64,000 nt of DNA, from positions 6,612,811 through 6,676,810 of the forward strand of contig JAJHZJ010000311.1 of the NCBI GenBank assembly GCA_023548195.1, written 5' to 3'. This stretch comes from Bettongia penicillata ogilbyi (taxonomy: Eukaryota > Chordata > Mammalia > Diprotodontia > Potoroidae). The notes beneath the pieces are model-generated. The model was not told the origin of the DNA. It saw nothing but the letters and a program-made list of their open reading frames with translations, and ran no database searches. Each line of letters begins with the position of its first letter. Within the stretch, counting starts at the first letter, position 1. Positions 24,586 through 35,840 of this stretch are shown here, in pieces. The translations under genes were made by a program, and so were the position numbers.

Positions 24586-24619
24586 TAAGAAGTTACAGAC
24601 TACTCTAAAGAATTATAGT
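24586..24619 (+). repeat. Inverted repeat, left arm (34 bp)
   Basis: Starts TAAGAAGTTACAGACTACTC and ends AGAATTATAGT. It is the exact reverse complement of 25324-25357, counted base by base. Confidence 0.95.
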
Positions 24620-25323
24620 GGATCTGGGTAGTTTTGGTAGCTTGTTTCAAAAGATTTTATTTAAAATTGTAGGTATTAGGACTATATTTGTTTCATAAAA
24701 AGAGAACGATAATGTCCTTTCCTTCTCAATTCTGAGTATTGGTAGCAATTGTTCTTTAAAAATGTTATATAATTCTCCTGAAAATCCATCCCTCCCTGTT
24801 CTCCCTGTTCATTTTGGTAGCTCCTTCAAAGTAGGTTCTATTTTCTTTTCTGAAATTGTATTATATAAGATATCTCTTTGGTGTTCCTAGTTTGGGTGAT
24901 TTATACTTGTGGATATAGTCTTCTAAATTTCACACAGTCTCAGTTTTGTTGTCATATAACTGTGCACGACAGATTCTGCCTAAGTCTTTTTATTCTCATG
25001 CTTCTCTTAAGATTTCACCTTGTATGTTTTTTATTTTGTTGATTTGACTATTTTTCTGCCCTTTTTAAAATCAGATTAGCTAAAGGTTTATCAATTTAAT
25101 TAGTCTTTTTAAAGAACTACTTTTTAGTTGTGTTCTTTTTTTGGTTTCATTTATTTCTCTTCTAATTTTCAAGATTTCTGCTTTATACTTATTTTGGGTT
25201 TGTTTCTTGGGCTTCTCATTTCTTTGAAATGTATAACTGATTCATTAATGTCACTTTTTCTATTTTGTTTATGTATATTTATAGGCATATAATTTTCTTG
25301 TAGGACTGCTATATCTTACTTCT

Positions 25324-25357
25324 ACTATAATTCTTTAGAGTAGTCTGTAACTTCTTA
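25324..25357 (-). repeat. Inverted repeat, right arm (34 bp)
   Basis: Starts ACTATAATTCTTTAGAGTAG and ends GTAACTTCTTA. Perfect mate of 24586-24619, 704 bp away. Confidence 0.95.
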
Positions 25358-25904
25358 TGTCATATCTGTAGTCTTAGTTCCCAAACTGGTGCTATGGGAA
25401 CTTTACTTTTGGGTGAAGTGGTCCCCTGCTTTGTTTAGTCTGGGTTGCTATAATGACCTCTACTCCCTTGAGGTTCTAAAGTGTTATGTTTTTAGAGCTT
25501 TCCATAGTATCTCAAGACACAGTGGCTAAGAACCTAGGGGCTCCTCAATGCCACTGCTAGTCTCTTGCAAGGTCCCTGTTATGGCAAATGGAGGCCCTCT
25601 CCTCTGACTGCCTCCAGAAAGAAGGCAGAGTACAGGATTTTCTGATCATTCTGTTGCTGAGGGAGGCTATCATCTTGTTTGTTTGCTCTGGTACTGGCTT
25701 TTCAAGCATCTCATTTTCCTATCTTCTGTGGGGTTATTGGTGACATTTTGTGAAGTTCTAGGGAAGAAGTGTGTTACTATAGTTGCTAGTTGTATTTGTT
25801 GATCTTTATTTGGTCAGGTGGAGTTTTTAGGTTTTTGATGGCATAGATACATGGGAGGTAGCTATCTTAGCCATAAATTCTTAAGTTCTACTTCTCAGTT
25901 ATTT

Positions 25905-25985
25905 TGTAAATGGAATTCTTCATGAGGTACAGGCTAGAGACTACAAGACTTCTAAGTACCTTCCAATTCTGAGATTCTATGATTT
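25905..25985 (+). repeat. L3/CR1-type 3' end
   Basis: 'gctagagactacaagacttctaagtaccttccaattctgagattctatgatt' matches the L3/CR1 3' terminus ('gaggtcccttccaactctgagattctatgatt'). Confidence 0.65.
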
Positions 25986-26060
25986 GAACAGTTAGAAAGC
26001 AAAGGGTTTCTCATGTAAATGAAGTGACTCAATGTAACTTATTAGGAAAGGTACCTTTTC

Positions 26061-26110
26061 GTGTGTGTGTGTGTGTGTCTGTCTGTCTGTCTGTCCGTCT
26101 GTATCTGTGT
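26061..26110. repeat. Compound (GT)n-(CTGT)n microsatellite
   Basis: Nine GT units pass directly into about five CTGT/CTGTC units, then decay. Confidence 0.95.
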
Positions 26111-26944
26111 CTTACTGTACATGGCAGCTCTTAATGTGGAAAGATACTAAGAAGGTTAGTCTTTGTATTTCCCTGGGGTATGATTGTGGAAGAATCATTT
26201 GTCCTTTTTCTCCTAAGCCAATAATCTAGGACGCTATAAAAACAAGAGTTTAGGGGGAACTGGCCAATGATGAGAAATATGCCAGAAAACATATATTTAC
26301 ATGAAACTTCCTATTAAAGGTGTACCAATGGTATGCTCACTTAAGAAACTTAAGCCTCAAACAAGTGGTTATGGATAAACCACAAGGACATTTCCGAGTC
26401 CAAGTGACTCTACAAATGCTTCCTTCCATTTTTTCCCCCAGGATTTAAACTTAATGCTCCTCATTTAATAAATTTCAATTAGTGCTTTTGATCAGGGTCT
26501 CTCTATACCTTGGCCACTTTGGGAAAAAATGAAGTTTCATAGTTTTTCTTCTACTTGTCTGTTCTTAAAGCACACTGACCTTCTGAGGTTTTCTAACTAT
26601 TAAAAGTCTATAACAATAAAGAAATGGAAGATGGGGAAACAGATAAAAGCAAAAAAGAAAAGATTAAATGGGTGAAATGTGAGGCAAGAAAGAGCTAAGG
26701 CAGAGAAATTTGGTGAACAAATGTCCTTAAGCAAAATATCCATACTTTTTTATCATTTTAAAGGGTATGGTCACAACCACTTCTCCAGTCTTTCCAAACT
26801 TATTAATGTTAATTTTTATTTGTCCTCACATATTAGCCCTTCTAGTGTCTTAATAAAATTTTCATTGTATTCTCTGACATAAAATTAATACTATTAGAAT
26901 AAATGGTTCTAAACTGGACTTTGTTTTAGTTGATTACTCAAGAA

Positions 26945-27030
26945 TATTAGTGAGCCTCCATTTTCTCATCCATAAAATGAAGTTTGGACTAGGAGATGGC
27001 TCTGAAGTCCACTCCAGTTTTAGATCTATC
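26945..27030 (+). repeat. MIR/THER1 3' half
   Basis: 'cctccattttctcatccataaaatgaagtttggactaggagatgg..tccactccagttttagatctatc'. Confidence 0.75.
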
Positions 27031-27089
27031 TAAATAGATATGAGCTAAGAATGACAGAAAAGGCCAAGACCACGTAGGTTTATTTTCTG

Positions 27090-27260
27090 GTTTTTAAATG
27101 TTACATTTAAATTAGTATTTCATAAATTAAATTATTTTAAATTATAATTATTTTTAAAACTTTTAAGAAATTAAAAAATTACTTAAAAATTTTTTTAAAA
27201 GTTATGAAACAAAAATTTATTTTGTAATGTGAAGAATAATTAAAAAGTTTTAATGTGAAG
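27090..27260. repeat. Highly AT-rich tract
   Basis: About 170 bases almost wholly A and T with several AAATTA/TTTAAA palindromic words; low complexity. Confidence 0.85.
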
Positions 27261-28358
27261 AAATTTTTTAACCTCAAAGAATCTTCAAATTAAAATATCA
27301 AGATAATTATCTGTGTCAAAATCTGGTAGACAAATCAATTTTGGCCAAAAATTCATTCTGCATTGTAAAGTTGGGAAGATGCTATAGTCATTAACCTTGG
27401 CCTTTCAAAAGCACTATACCATGAATTCATTACACACAATCTCTCACCGCTTTCTACAGGTATTCCTAACAAAATTTTCCAAAAAAAATTCTAAAACTCT
27501 GATTTATCAGGTAATAAAGTAGTCATGGCCCTAGCACATGGATATGCAATATGCAAAATGCTCACCACATGGGGGTCCCACTAGACAAAAATCTGTAGTA
27601 AAATGATCTTCCTTGCCACAGTTTACTAGCAAGGAAAGACAAAGCAGAGAAACAGTGATCCATGTGTTAAATTTAGTATCCTCTAGTTCTGGATTGTTGC
27701 GTGAGGACTTTCCTTCATTCTCTTAAGAATCTTTACATTTCTAAGTCTAACATGACTTAACAAGGTCTCCCAATATTGCCTGCCTCTTCTGTCTTACATC
27801 AACTGGAAAAGGTAAATATTGTGAGTTAAATATAACAAGATTCTCGAGTATTAAAATCTTTTTAAGTATTATTTCATTAGTTGATATGAATAAAAAGTTA
27901 ACTACTCAAAAACTGCAAATAAGTTGTCCTTCACCATTGTTAATGTGAATATATTAAAAAAAAAAAGTCAGACTATTTGAAGGTGGGAAAAGGTGAAATT
28001 AAGCATAAATGGAGCCCAAACGTGAGCACTGAAATTAATGAAAGGAAGAGGAATTTTTAAGTAATTTAGCAGATACATCTTCTATAATATATTAATTTTT
28101 CAAGTATACTTTTTGAAATAGCACTTTTTACAATGAATAGAACCATCAAAACTTTTAGTGAATGAATTTTACAATCGTACATTATGGTTGAAAGTTATAC
28201 AGTAAACAAAGGAAATACTTTCTAAATGCTTCTTTTATCCAAGAATTTGAATAACAATTTTTGACTGAGCCAGAGGTTTTCTACTTGTGCCAACTAGAAC
28301 TTACAATAATGTTGACATCAGTGACTAGATCTTTTAAAATAAATTGTAAATTAAGTAC

Positions 28359-28550
28359 CTGTGGGAATTCATCCTCATCTGAGCTGTGGAAGTCATACTG
28401 TTTAATATCACTCTTATTGATCACAGGTAATGTCTCAGTAGTGGGCTGCTGAGGAGTTATCAAAGTCTCTGCTTTTGGCTTCTTTGGGTACTTCTTCTTT
28501 TGACGAACAACATCAGGTGCCTCTTCTTTTAAAGACGAATGATGAGGGTG
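28359..28550 (-). CDS. EPC2: EPC2 internal exon D (about residues 317-380)
   Basis: This 192-base exon has 64 codons, phase 0 at both ends. It starts HPHHSSLKEEAPDVV, has a lysine-rich patch RQKKKYPKKPKAE that looks like a nuclear localisation signal (inference), and ends in the acidic VINKSDIKQYDFHSSDEDEF followed by PQ. The acceptor is AACAAACAG|CACCC. The donor CAG|GTACTT is weaker than the others. If the intron were retained, the frame would run 23 more codons to a stop near 28281. Flanking introns are 3880 bp (upstream) and 12516 bp (downstream). Confidence 0.96.
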
Positions 28551-29639
28551 CTGTTTGTTATAATTTTGCCCAAGATGAAAGGGAAAATGAAAATATTTTA
28601 TAATTCAAAGAACCTAAGCTGCTCTATGAAAACCAAAAGTTTTATTTAGAAGTTATTTTATTTATTGTTTTGAATATGGACATGTCAGGAATCATTCTAC
28701 TGTTGTCTACTTCAACATATTTTATTTCCCGTTAGCTACAATAGAAATCAATCAAGGGACTTGAATTTATGTTTTATTGATAATAAGTTAAAATTAATAG
28801 TGTGGCTTTGGGGATTATTCAAATGTTTACAGTCCAAACACTATAAAGATATTTGTATTATCTTTCTTTTTTTCTTTCACTATTATAGACTGACAATGAG
28901 TAATGATAAATTTTAGTTCATGTTATAAATAAGTAATTAGTTCAATTCAATTTATGAATCATCTGTATGCCTGTTTAGTAACTTGATTTATTTGGGAGCA
29001 ATTTTTTAAGAAATAAAGTTAACTAATTTCAACGAAAATAAAATTTCATTATTTTAAAATATATTAATATTCTTAATCATCTTCAAATACAAGTATACAA
29101 ATCTTTAGCTGATGGCGAAGTTATACATATGGAAAGGTAACAGATGTTATAACTGCTTAAGAACCAAAGATATTCCATATTATGAAAATCAACTTGGTAA
29201 GACATAATGGGTATGCGAAGCAGCAACAGAATAAGAAAAAACAATTTCTAAGAAACTACCTATATATAATGGTCTGAAATGTGACAAAGACATTAATATA
29301 CTTTCAAGTAATTAAATTTGATGTGATAAGCACAACCACGCATGTGGTGTAAAAGAAAGAGTTGGAAATCATTACCACCAGCTACATCAACCTAAACAAT
29401 AAAAATGTTGATCACAAACGAAGGAATACATACATACTTGCAAGATTCAGCACACTCTAACTCTATACTGATTCAGGTTTATATGCTTACAAAAAAGAAC
29501 ATGAAGAGTTTAACAGTCAACACACACAAAAAATTAGCACTGTAGTTTTTCAGTTAAGAAATTAAACTTTTAACGGCCCCTTTCAGATTTACAGACAGAT
29601 GTGGACATCTACTGTAAATGATGGGCAAGCATTGTATGA

Positions 29640-29760
29640 GAGGCTATCAATCAATAACCAACAAATATATATAAAGAACCTACTATGTTCCAGGACATGC
29701 TAGAAGTGGTGCCTCAATGGAGGGAGTACCCATATATTAATGAGATCATATTTCCAGCAA
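29640..29760 (-). repeat. L2 3'-end fragment
   Basis: Antisense: 'tcaatcaataaccaacaaatatatataaagaacctactatgttccaggacatgctag', the reverse of the L2 terminus. Confidence 0.65.
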
Positions 29761-30479
29761 AGTGATCACTTTCATTATCCGAGAATAACTATTAAGCTAG
29801 GCTAGTTGGACTATGAAGAATGCCAATTTACTGCACTACCTGCACTAATGCTTGTCTAAAAAGTAAGTCTGCTGCACTGGCAAATGTTCTCTATTTATGG
29901 GTAATTTAGAAGTCATTCTGCTTGGAGACAAGGAAATGCAATCCATGAGGCCTGTTAGTTTATGACGCCATGATAATTAGTAAAATATTTTACTTTTAGT
30001 AGTGAAATAAATTATAGACTGCTAGTCTTCCTTCATTGACAGAAAAAGCAAAAGAAGAAATTTAATGATTAACAGACTTTTAAATAACAATTTTTAAAAC
30101 TCCAAAATTATTACCAAAAATTTTAATTTTTCCCATAATTTATTTTCTGATGAAGGAACCCTACTTTTTAAAAAGGGTCAAAGCATCTTCCTGAGTTTTA
30201 TACAAGTCTTGAGTAAATGTGAAAATTGAGTTAGAAGAACAAAAGTTATCTCTAAAAGGAAGCCAAAGAAGAAAAATTCTGTGTGTGTGTGATATCAACA
30301 TCTTACCTTTACATTCTTCCTTGATAAAAATAAAAGTTAAAGATCTATTAGTATAAAATATTTTGCTTCTAATCTTCAGTCTGAAGAAAAATATTCTAAG
30401 ACAAGAACAAGGTTTTATTCCCTAAAGTAGAAATATGTGAAGAGTAGCACCAACAATCAGCAATACAGTATTCTTGTCT

Positions 30480-30665
30480 TGAATGGACACATAATACAAA
30501 GAGAAATGGCATGGCATGGTCAATAGTAGTTAAATAACGTGGGTTTTAACAATTACAGCTTGGGACAAGTCACTTAACTTTTCAAAGCCTCAGTTTAGCC
30601 ATCTTTTAAATGAGAGTACTGAACTAGAACTAGCTATAAGAACCCTTCTAGTATTAAGATTATAT
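30480..30665 (+). repeat. MIR/THER1-type SINE
   Basis: 'catggcatggtcaatagtagttaaataacgtgggtttt', 'gcttgggacaagtcacttaacttttcaaagcctcagtttagccatcttttaaatgagag', 'aacccttctagtattaagattat'. Confidence 0.8.
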
Positions 30666-30984
30666 AAGATAATATAATCTACATTTATAGCTGCCCTCTT
30701 TTTCAGTAGGCAGTATCGAGAATTCAGGTTAAATAAAGTCAAAACTTCCATTAATTTATGACTTGTGAACTGATTTCTTAATAAGTGCAGCTGAATAATC
30801 ACTGACCGGGGATGGGAAGGCATTTAAGATTCAGGCATCCCTACCAATCAGAGTTCTACGATCATACACATTTTTATTTGCTAACAAATGCAATAAGCAC
30901 CTTTCCCCCACCTACCCCATACATTTTGACCTTTTTCTTCTTGGCTGCATGAGGGAAGAGTATTCCTGCTTGAGGCTGTGGTTA

Positions 30985-31475
30985 TTCTTTGGCTTTCCAA
31001 GGCCTTTATAACCTGGCCTCCTCCTACCTTTTCAATCTTCTTACACCTCATCTCTTTCACATGCTTTGCCACACATTGACACTAAAAGTCTTGCTTTTTC
31101 TCACCAAAGACATTCCCTACCCAACTAGGCATTTTCATCCACTGGATGTTCTCCTGTCTGTGGCACCCCACTCCCCGCATGACTCTCCCTACCTCACCTC
31201 TACCTCCTGATTTTCCTGGCTTCCTTCAAGTCCCAGCTCAACTGTCTTCTCCAATAAACTTCTTCCTATCATCCTTAACCACGGTACCTCTGTGTTGACT
31301 ATCTCCAGTTTATCCTGCATGTGCTTTACTTGTAGATCGTTGTTTGCATATTGTTTCCTCTCTATTTAGAATGTGATGGCGAGGGCTGTCTTTTGCCTTT
31401 CTTTTTAATCTGTGTTTACCGTAATGCCTGGCATGTAGAAGGTGCTTAACAGATGCTTTTTATCTTTTTACCTTG
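30985..31475 (+). repeat. L2 LINE, ORF2 end and 3' end (about 490 bp)
   Basis: 'cctttataacctggcctcctcctacc', 'cctggcttccttcaagtcccagctcaactgtcttctcc', 'tctatttagaatgtgatggcgagggctgtcttttgcctttc' and 'aatgcctggcatgtagaaggtgcttaacagatgc' follow the L2 consensus order. Confidence 0.85.
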
Positions 31476-31736
31476 TATTGTTTTGTCATACACTTCAGAA
31501 ATGTACCCACAGCAAATGAAGGTTTACTATACAGTATTTCTAAAATAGGTAACTAATATTTTAAACAAGTAAATACTGTTTTCAACTAGTTTAGAAAAAA
31601 TCAATTTCCAGAGTTTTGGTAGAATCAAAGAATGGAACTAATCTTAATTCCAAACATTCTTCAAGTCACTTAATGGGTAAGTAATTCAATTTCTGAAACC
31701 TTAATATCATTTGTATGGTCAAGTTTTTCCTACGTA

Positions 31737-31890
31737 GTTAGCTGAAGGATTTTATGTATTTGAGTAAATATTGTGGTTTGTTTTCTTTAACTAAAAGTTC
31801 CCTAAAATAAGAGAGTCAGCTAGGTGAAGTATTTTATGTATTTGAGTAAATATTATGGTTTTTTTTTAACCAAAAGCTCCCTAAAATAAG
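31737..31890. repeat. About 75-bp tandem duplication
   Basis: Unit 1 (31737-31811) and unit 2 (31815-31890) share TTTTATGTATTTGAGTAAAT, then 'att.tggttt', 'taac.aaaag.tccctaaaataag'. Divergence is about 15% by eye. Non-coding. Confidence 0.9.
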
Positions 31891-32020
31891 TCATTCAATC
31901 AATCAAGAAGTATTTATCAAGTAACCTAATATGCACTGTGCTAAGAGAATATAAATAACAAGGAATGAAATTAATCCATAACTCAATCTTAAGGGACTTC
32001 GAATGGTGACACACATCTAA
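31885..32020 (-). repeat. L2 3'-end fragment
   Basis: 'cattcaatcaatcaagaagtatttatcaagtaacctaatatgcactgtgctaagagaatataaataacaagg..aactcaatcttaagggac' is an antisense L2 terminus. Confidence 0.75.
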
Positions 32021-32054
32021 GTAAGCAATAAATAAATATAACCACAGAAACTTA

Positions 32055-32165
32055 GTGTGGGAAAAGGAACTTTAAAATTAAATTAGTCCAATCCCTTTGT
32101 TTTACTGATGAGAAAACTGAGGTACAGAGAGGTTAAGTGACTTACCTAAATTCATACAGCCCAAA
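32055..32165 (-). repeat. MIR-type SINE
   Basis: 'ttagtccaatccctttgttttactgatgagaaaactgaggtacagagaggttaagtgacttacctaaattcatacagc' is a clear antisense MIR. Confidence 0.85.
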
Positions 32166-32430
32166 TAGAAGATAAATGGTGACAATAATAAGAAGAAATA
32201 GTCTACCTGGAAAAAAACCTAAATTTTGACATTCATCTTTTAAAATCTGCCACCATTAACAAAGGACACTGCAAAGGATAGTGATTATAAACACAGTACA
32301 GTTACTTAAAAGGATACATTTAAAAATAATTTATTTTTCGATTTATACTTACAGACTTAAGTACTGCAATCAACACTTACTTGACTCTGGTCAAATTAAT
32401 CAGATGTAATTGTCTTCAAAAATTATTTAC

Positions 32431-32563
32431 CTTAGTTTTACATTCTTGGACTTTGTGATGATTTCCATTATGAAGAGTTGCTGGAGTGGCATATATTTCT
32501 TTTTCTGGTCTATTAATTTTCACTTCATTAAGGATTTCACCACCATAGTCTCCCAAATGATAT
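32431..32563 (-). CDS. EPC2: EPC2 internal exon C (about residues 272-316)
   Basis: This 133-base exon has one base finishing the split Arg codon, then 44 codons, ending in phase 0. The acceptor is TATTTTAAAG|A, with a weak A-rich end to its pyrimidine tract, and the donor is ACTAAG|GTAAAT. It encodes YHLGDYGGEILNEVKINRPE and then KEIYATPATLHNGNHHKVQE with CKTK. Compared with the recalled human protein there are a few conservative changes (S to N, S to P and L to I around NRPEKEIY). The linker character suggests a less constrained part of the protein. Confidence 0.95.
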
Positions 32564-33689
32564 CTTTAAAATATAATAAAAAGAGATACTGTATATTGTA
32601 TACAAACATGAGTACAATGGAGCCTCAGTTGGCTAGAACCAATCAAACGTATCAAGAATGTTTTCTCTGCATCCCATTTTTAGAGCAAAATAAAATATAT
32701 ATTGAAAGCTTAGTTAAAAAAAAAAATTAAACATTTTTAGTGGCATGATTAATATAGATGCAGTCAACTTCTAAACTTTCTATACTTTACATGGCAAAGC
32801 GATATTCAGAATGTTCCCCCTGAAGTACTGAAATCATCATTTATTAAGCATCAATTAAGAATACTAAAGCGGAAAACAATATTAATATATCTTAGAAACA
32901 GTTTTGTCAGTCTTTTCTGCTTAATCAGCTATAAAATGAAACTAATATAAGAATTCTTCTTAAATTCTAAATGAGCTTTTATTTTATGTATACTGACTAT
33001 ATTATAAAAATATTGTATAGTATCACTAAAAAAGTACACTTCAAGTTTATTTTAATCTGTATGAAAACAAAAACCCATAAATTTAAATCTTTTTAAAAAA
33101 TATACAAGATTTTATTATTTTTAATAATATTTACACTTACTAAAGTGTTACTCTAATGCTGTATCACAGTATGTAGGTGACCCTGGTTCATGAATTTATG
33201 CCAGTGGAACACAAACTTCGACAGGTTTTACCATAAGAAGGATCAGAGTATAGTTATAATGGGTTACATGCTAGTTTTCTAAGGACTAGCCTAATTAATT
33301 TTTGGAAAAGCTCAAATCAGGCATTTGAGTAAAGATCCCCTGATAGACCGAATATCAATTTTCTATGGACCGGGCAGCTTACCTAATTTTAGAAAAGTTC
33401 ATTATCACAGTGATTAATTTCACAGTTACAATAATTATGAAAGATGATATACAAGTTATAGATGAGTTTCAATAGCACTCATAATGGCAAAAATGTACTG
33501 AAATGCTAGAAAATAATAAAGTAATAAAGTCCTATTCCAATTTCTTATTATTGTAGCATGGGGTGAACCATATATTCCTGTTTTCACAAGGTCTGATATG
33601 ACCTACCTAAGCTTCAAAGGCATAGTTAAGTTTAAAAAGGCTTACAACCAGAAATAGTAGCCATGACTTATAAAGACAGTTTATTAAAG

Positions 33690-33739
<50 letters not shown>

Positions 33740-33847
33740 CTATAGAGGATATACATATACCAATGAAATCACAAACTTTTAATGCATTAAAGACGTGATT
33801 TTTAGAAACTCTCATGATACAAATGTATAAAATAGTATCAGTGTTAC
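32564..33847 (-). other. EPC2 intron between exons B and C (1,284 bp)
   Basis: AT-rich intron with a (CA)n microsatellite at 33694-33736. Nothing else is recognisable. Confidence 0.8.
33694..33736. repeat. (CA)n microsatellite, about 21 units
   Basis: 43 bases of uninterrupted AC, long enough to be polymorphic. Confidence 0.98.
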
Positions 33848-33996
33848 CTTTTTTCAACAACTTCTAATGTTAAGTGCAATAATTCCCGTTTTGTTTTCTC
33901 TCTTCTTTTAATCATTTCCAAAATAGTTATGGCTCTGCTAAATTCTCGTCTTAATTTTAACATCTTTTCATATGAGGCTTCATCGTTTTTGCGATT
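33848..33996 (-). CDS. EPC2: EPC2 internal exon B (about residues 223-271)
   Basis: This 149-base exon has 49 codons plus two bases of a split arginine codon (AG|A, completed in exon C). The acceptor is TTTTTCAATAG and the donor AAAAAG|GTAACA. It encodes NRKNDEASYEKMLKLRREFS, then RAITILEMIKRREKTKRELL and HLTLEVVEK. The composition is charged, with heptad-like leucine/isoleucine spacing, so a helical segment is likely (inference). Neighbouring introns are 2402 bp upstream and 1284 bp downstream. Confidence 0.96.
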
Positions 33997-34249
33997 CTAT
34001 TGAAAAATGACAATTTTAAGATTATTAATTGACAACAAAATGCTGTTTTTCTATCTTAGCATAGAGACAATAACGACAATGAGTCTAAGCTGTTGCTACT
34101 GTTATTACTACTACTGAATACTCACTGAAAGACTTCTATGAATAAAGTTAATAAATCAAAAAATGTCACTTAATTTTAATAAAGTATGTAATGTCCAAAT
34201 ATTTAAAAATAACCAGAAATGGATTATTTCCTCTCACTCTAATTTGGGA

Positions 34250-34895
34250 CAAAAGAAAGGTAAATAAGGGAGGATAAGGGGAGAGTGAAGAGCTAAAATG
34301 ATCAGATCTGTGCTTTAGAAAGATCAATTTGACAACTGAATGGAGAATGGAAAGGAGTGAGGAGAAATTTGTTGCAGGGAGACCAACCAACCAACCAGCA
34401 GACTGATGCAATAAACAGCCCATGTAATGGTAGGTAATGAGGGTTTACACCAGGCACTGGCAACAGATTGGAAATAGAGGGTGACAGAGAATAAGAAATC
34501 AATGATGACACCTACGTTAGGTACTTGGGTGATTGGGCAGTGCCCTCAACAGTAATATGGAAGTTTGGAAGGGGAAGGGTCTGACAGGAAAAGATGAGTT
34601 CAGTTTTGGACATATTGAGTTTAAGATGCCTGTAGGACAACCAATTTGAGGTGCCTAATAGGCATGTGGAGAAGGAAGCCTGGAATTTAGGACAGAAGTT
34701 AGGGGTAGATAGTTTTGTAAGTCACCAGCACAGAGATGATAACTGAATTTATAGAAGCCAATGAAATCAATAAGTGAAACAGCATAAAATGAGAAAAGAA
34801 GGATACCTGTTTTTAACTGGTATGAACTGGACAAAGATCCAGCAAAGGAAAACTGAGAAAAAATGATCAGAGTGGTAGGAAAAGAACCAGGATGG
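34250..34895 (-). repeat. L2 LINE fragment, internal part
   Basis: Antisense L2: 'gatcagatctgtgctttagaaagatcaatttgacaactgaatggagaatgg', 'cagactgatgcaataaacagccc', 'gagttcagttttggacatattgagtttaagatgcctgtagg', 'gatccagcaaaggaaaactgagaa'. Order and wording follow L2 read backwards. Confidence 0.75.
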
Positions 34896-35596
34896 AAGGC
34901 TGATGAACCCCAGATGAAGAATGAGACACATATTTTTAGACATGGAAAATATGTGTATTTCCCTGCTTATTTGGTACAATGACTGTGCTTTTCTACAAAA
35001 GAATATGAAGTTTCATGAAAATTCTATCAGTCTATATGTGAAGGCTTAGCATTCCACCTATTAATAAGTAAAATACAAAACTTGTTATATCTTCTGAATA
35101 AAAGGATATCAAGCAAATTCTTAAATAACATTTAAAAAAATTTTTTGAACACAAAATACCAAAAAAATCCAAACAAATATATCCGCTTTTTTTAAACCTC
35201 AAGAAACTCTTTCTCCCTTTAGACCTCTATGTTTCTAGGTAACACCTAAACCTTAACTTCCAGGAATTACTCAAAGAGGCATTAATAACTGTTCCTCAAA
35301 AAAGAATATAAACACTATTATCATCATCAAAACAAACATACAGTATGCACAGTATATTCAAGGTATTGCACTAAATAACATGAATTAAAATAGGAATAAA
35401 AGAGGGATCTTATCCTGGAAGGACTGATAATCTAGTTGATGAGACAGGATACTTAAGAGAAAAAAAATAACACAAGGCAGCTTATACTTAGTAACAAACA
35501 TATACTAAAATTAATATGAAGGGGATAATTACTGTGAGTTGGCTCTGTCTGGAAATGGCTCACAGAGGAAGGAAGTATGAGATAGGTTAGGTGGTG

Positions 35597-35840
35597 AATA
35601 AGAGCTAACATTTCTATAGCATTCACTATGTGCCAGGTACTGTGATAAGCACTTTATAAATATGTTCCCATTTAATTGTCTCAATAACCCTGGGAGGTAG
35701 GTGTTATTATTATCCCCATTTTAGAGTTAAGGAAGCTGAATCAGACAGAGATTAAGGGGCTTACACAGGCTTACAGAGCTAGTAATATCTGAGGCTAGAT
35801 CTGAACGCAGATCTTCCTGACTTCAGGCTCAGCATCACCA
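35597..35840 (-). repeat. MIR SINE, near full length
   Basis: 'agcattcactatgtgccaggtactgtgataagcactttataaatatgttcccatttaattgtctcaataaccctgggaggtaggtgttattattatccccattttagag' and onward to 'gatcttcctgacttcaggctcag'. Confidence 0.9.

Larger units (their letters stand above)
22470..25400 (-). mobile_element. Old L1 ORF2 and 3' end
   Basis: Minus-strand L1 of about 2.9 kb. 22826-23017 translates to GTL-like and SGYSRFGKQFGI, equivalent to GTLIHSWWSCELIQPFWRAI of the copy at 51680-51928. 23490-23600 and 23700-23800 carry the antisense 'ccatttggaatttattgtggaatatgg' and 'ctttgtactatagtttgaaatctg' motifs. 25080-25180 matches the antisense ORF2 5' part ('tagctaaaggtttatcaatttaatt'). The reading frame is destroyed. 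It contains one copy of a 34-bp inverted repeat pair. Confidence 0.8.
15843..28358 (-). other. EPC2 intron between exons D and E (12,516 bp)
   Basis: It holds SINE/MIR relics at its proximal end, a roughly 4.4 kb block of old minus-strand L1/HAL1 sequence (21050-25400), simple repeats and an AT-rich stretch at 27090-27260. About 17460-19790 and 27300-28350 show nothing I can assign. Confidence 0.8.
28551..32430 (-). other. EPC2 intron between exons C and D (3,880 bp)
   Basis: It contains two antisense L2 3' ends, MIR fragments, a roughly 490-bp sense L2 fragment and a 75-bp tandem duplication, all listed separately. 28600-29600 is plain AT-rich sequence with no visible feature. Confidence 0.8.

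Noticed and set aside
33694..33736. CRISPR-like repeat array
   Set aside because: It is a plain dinucleotide microsatellite; no repeat-spacer pattern occurs anywhere in the window.
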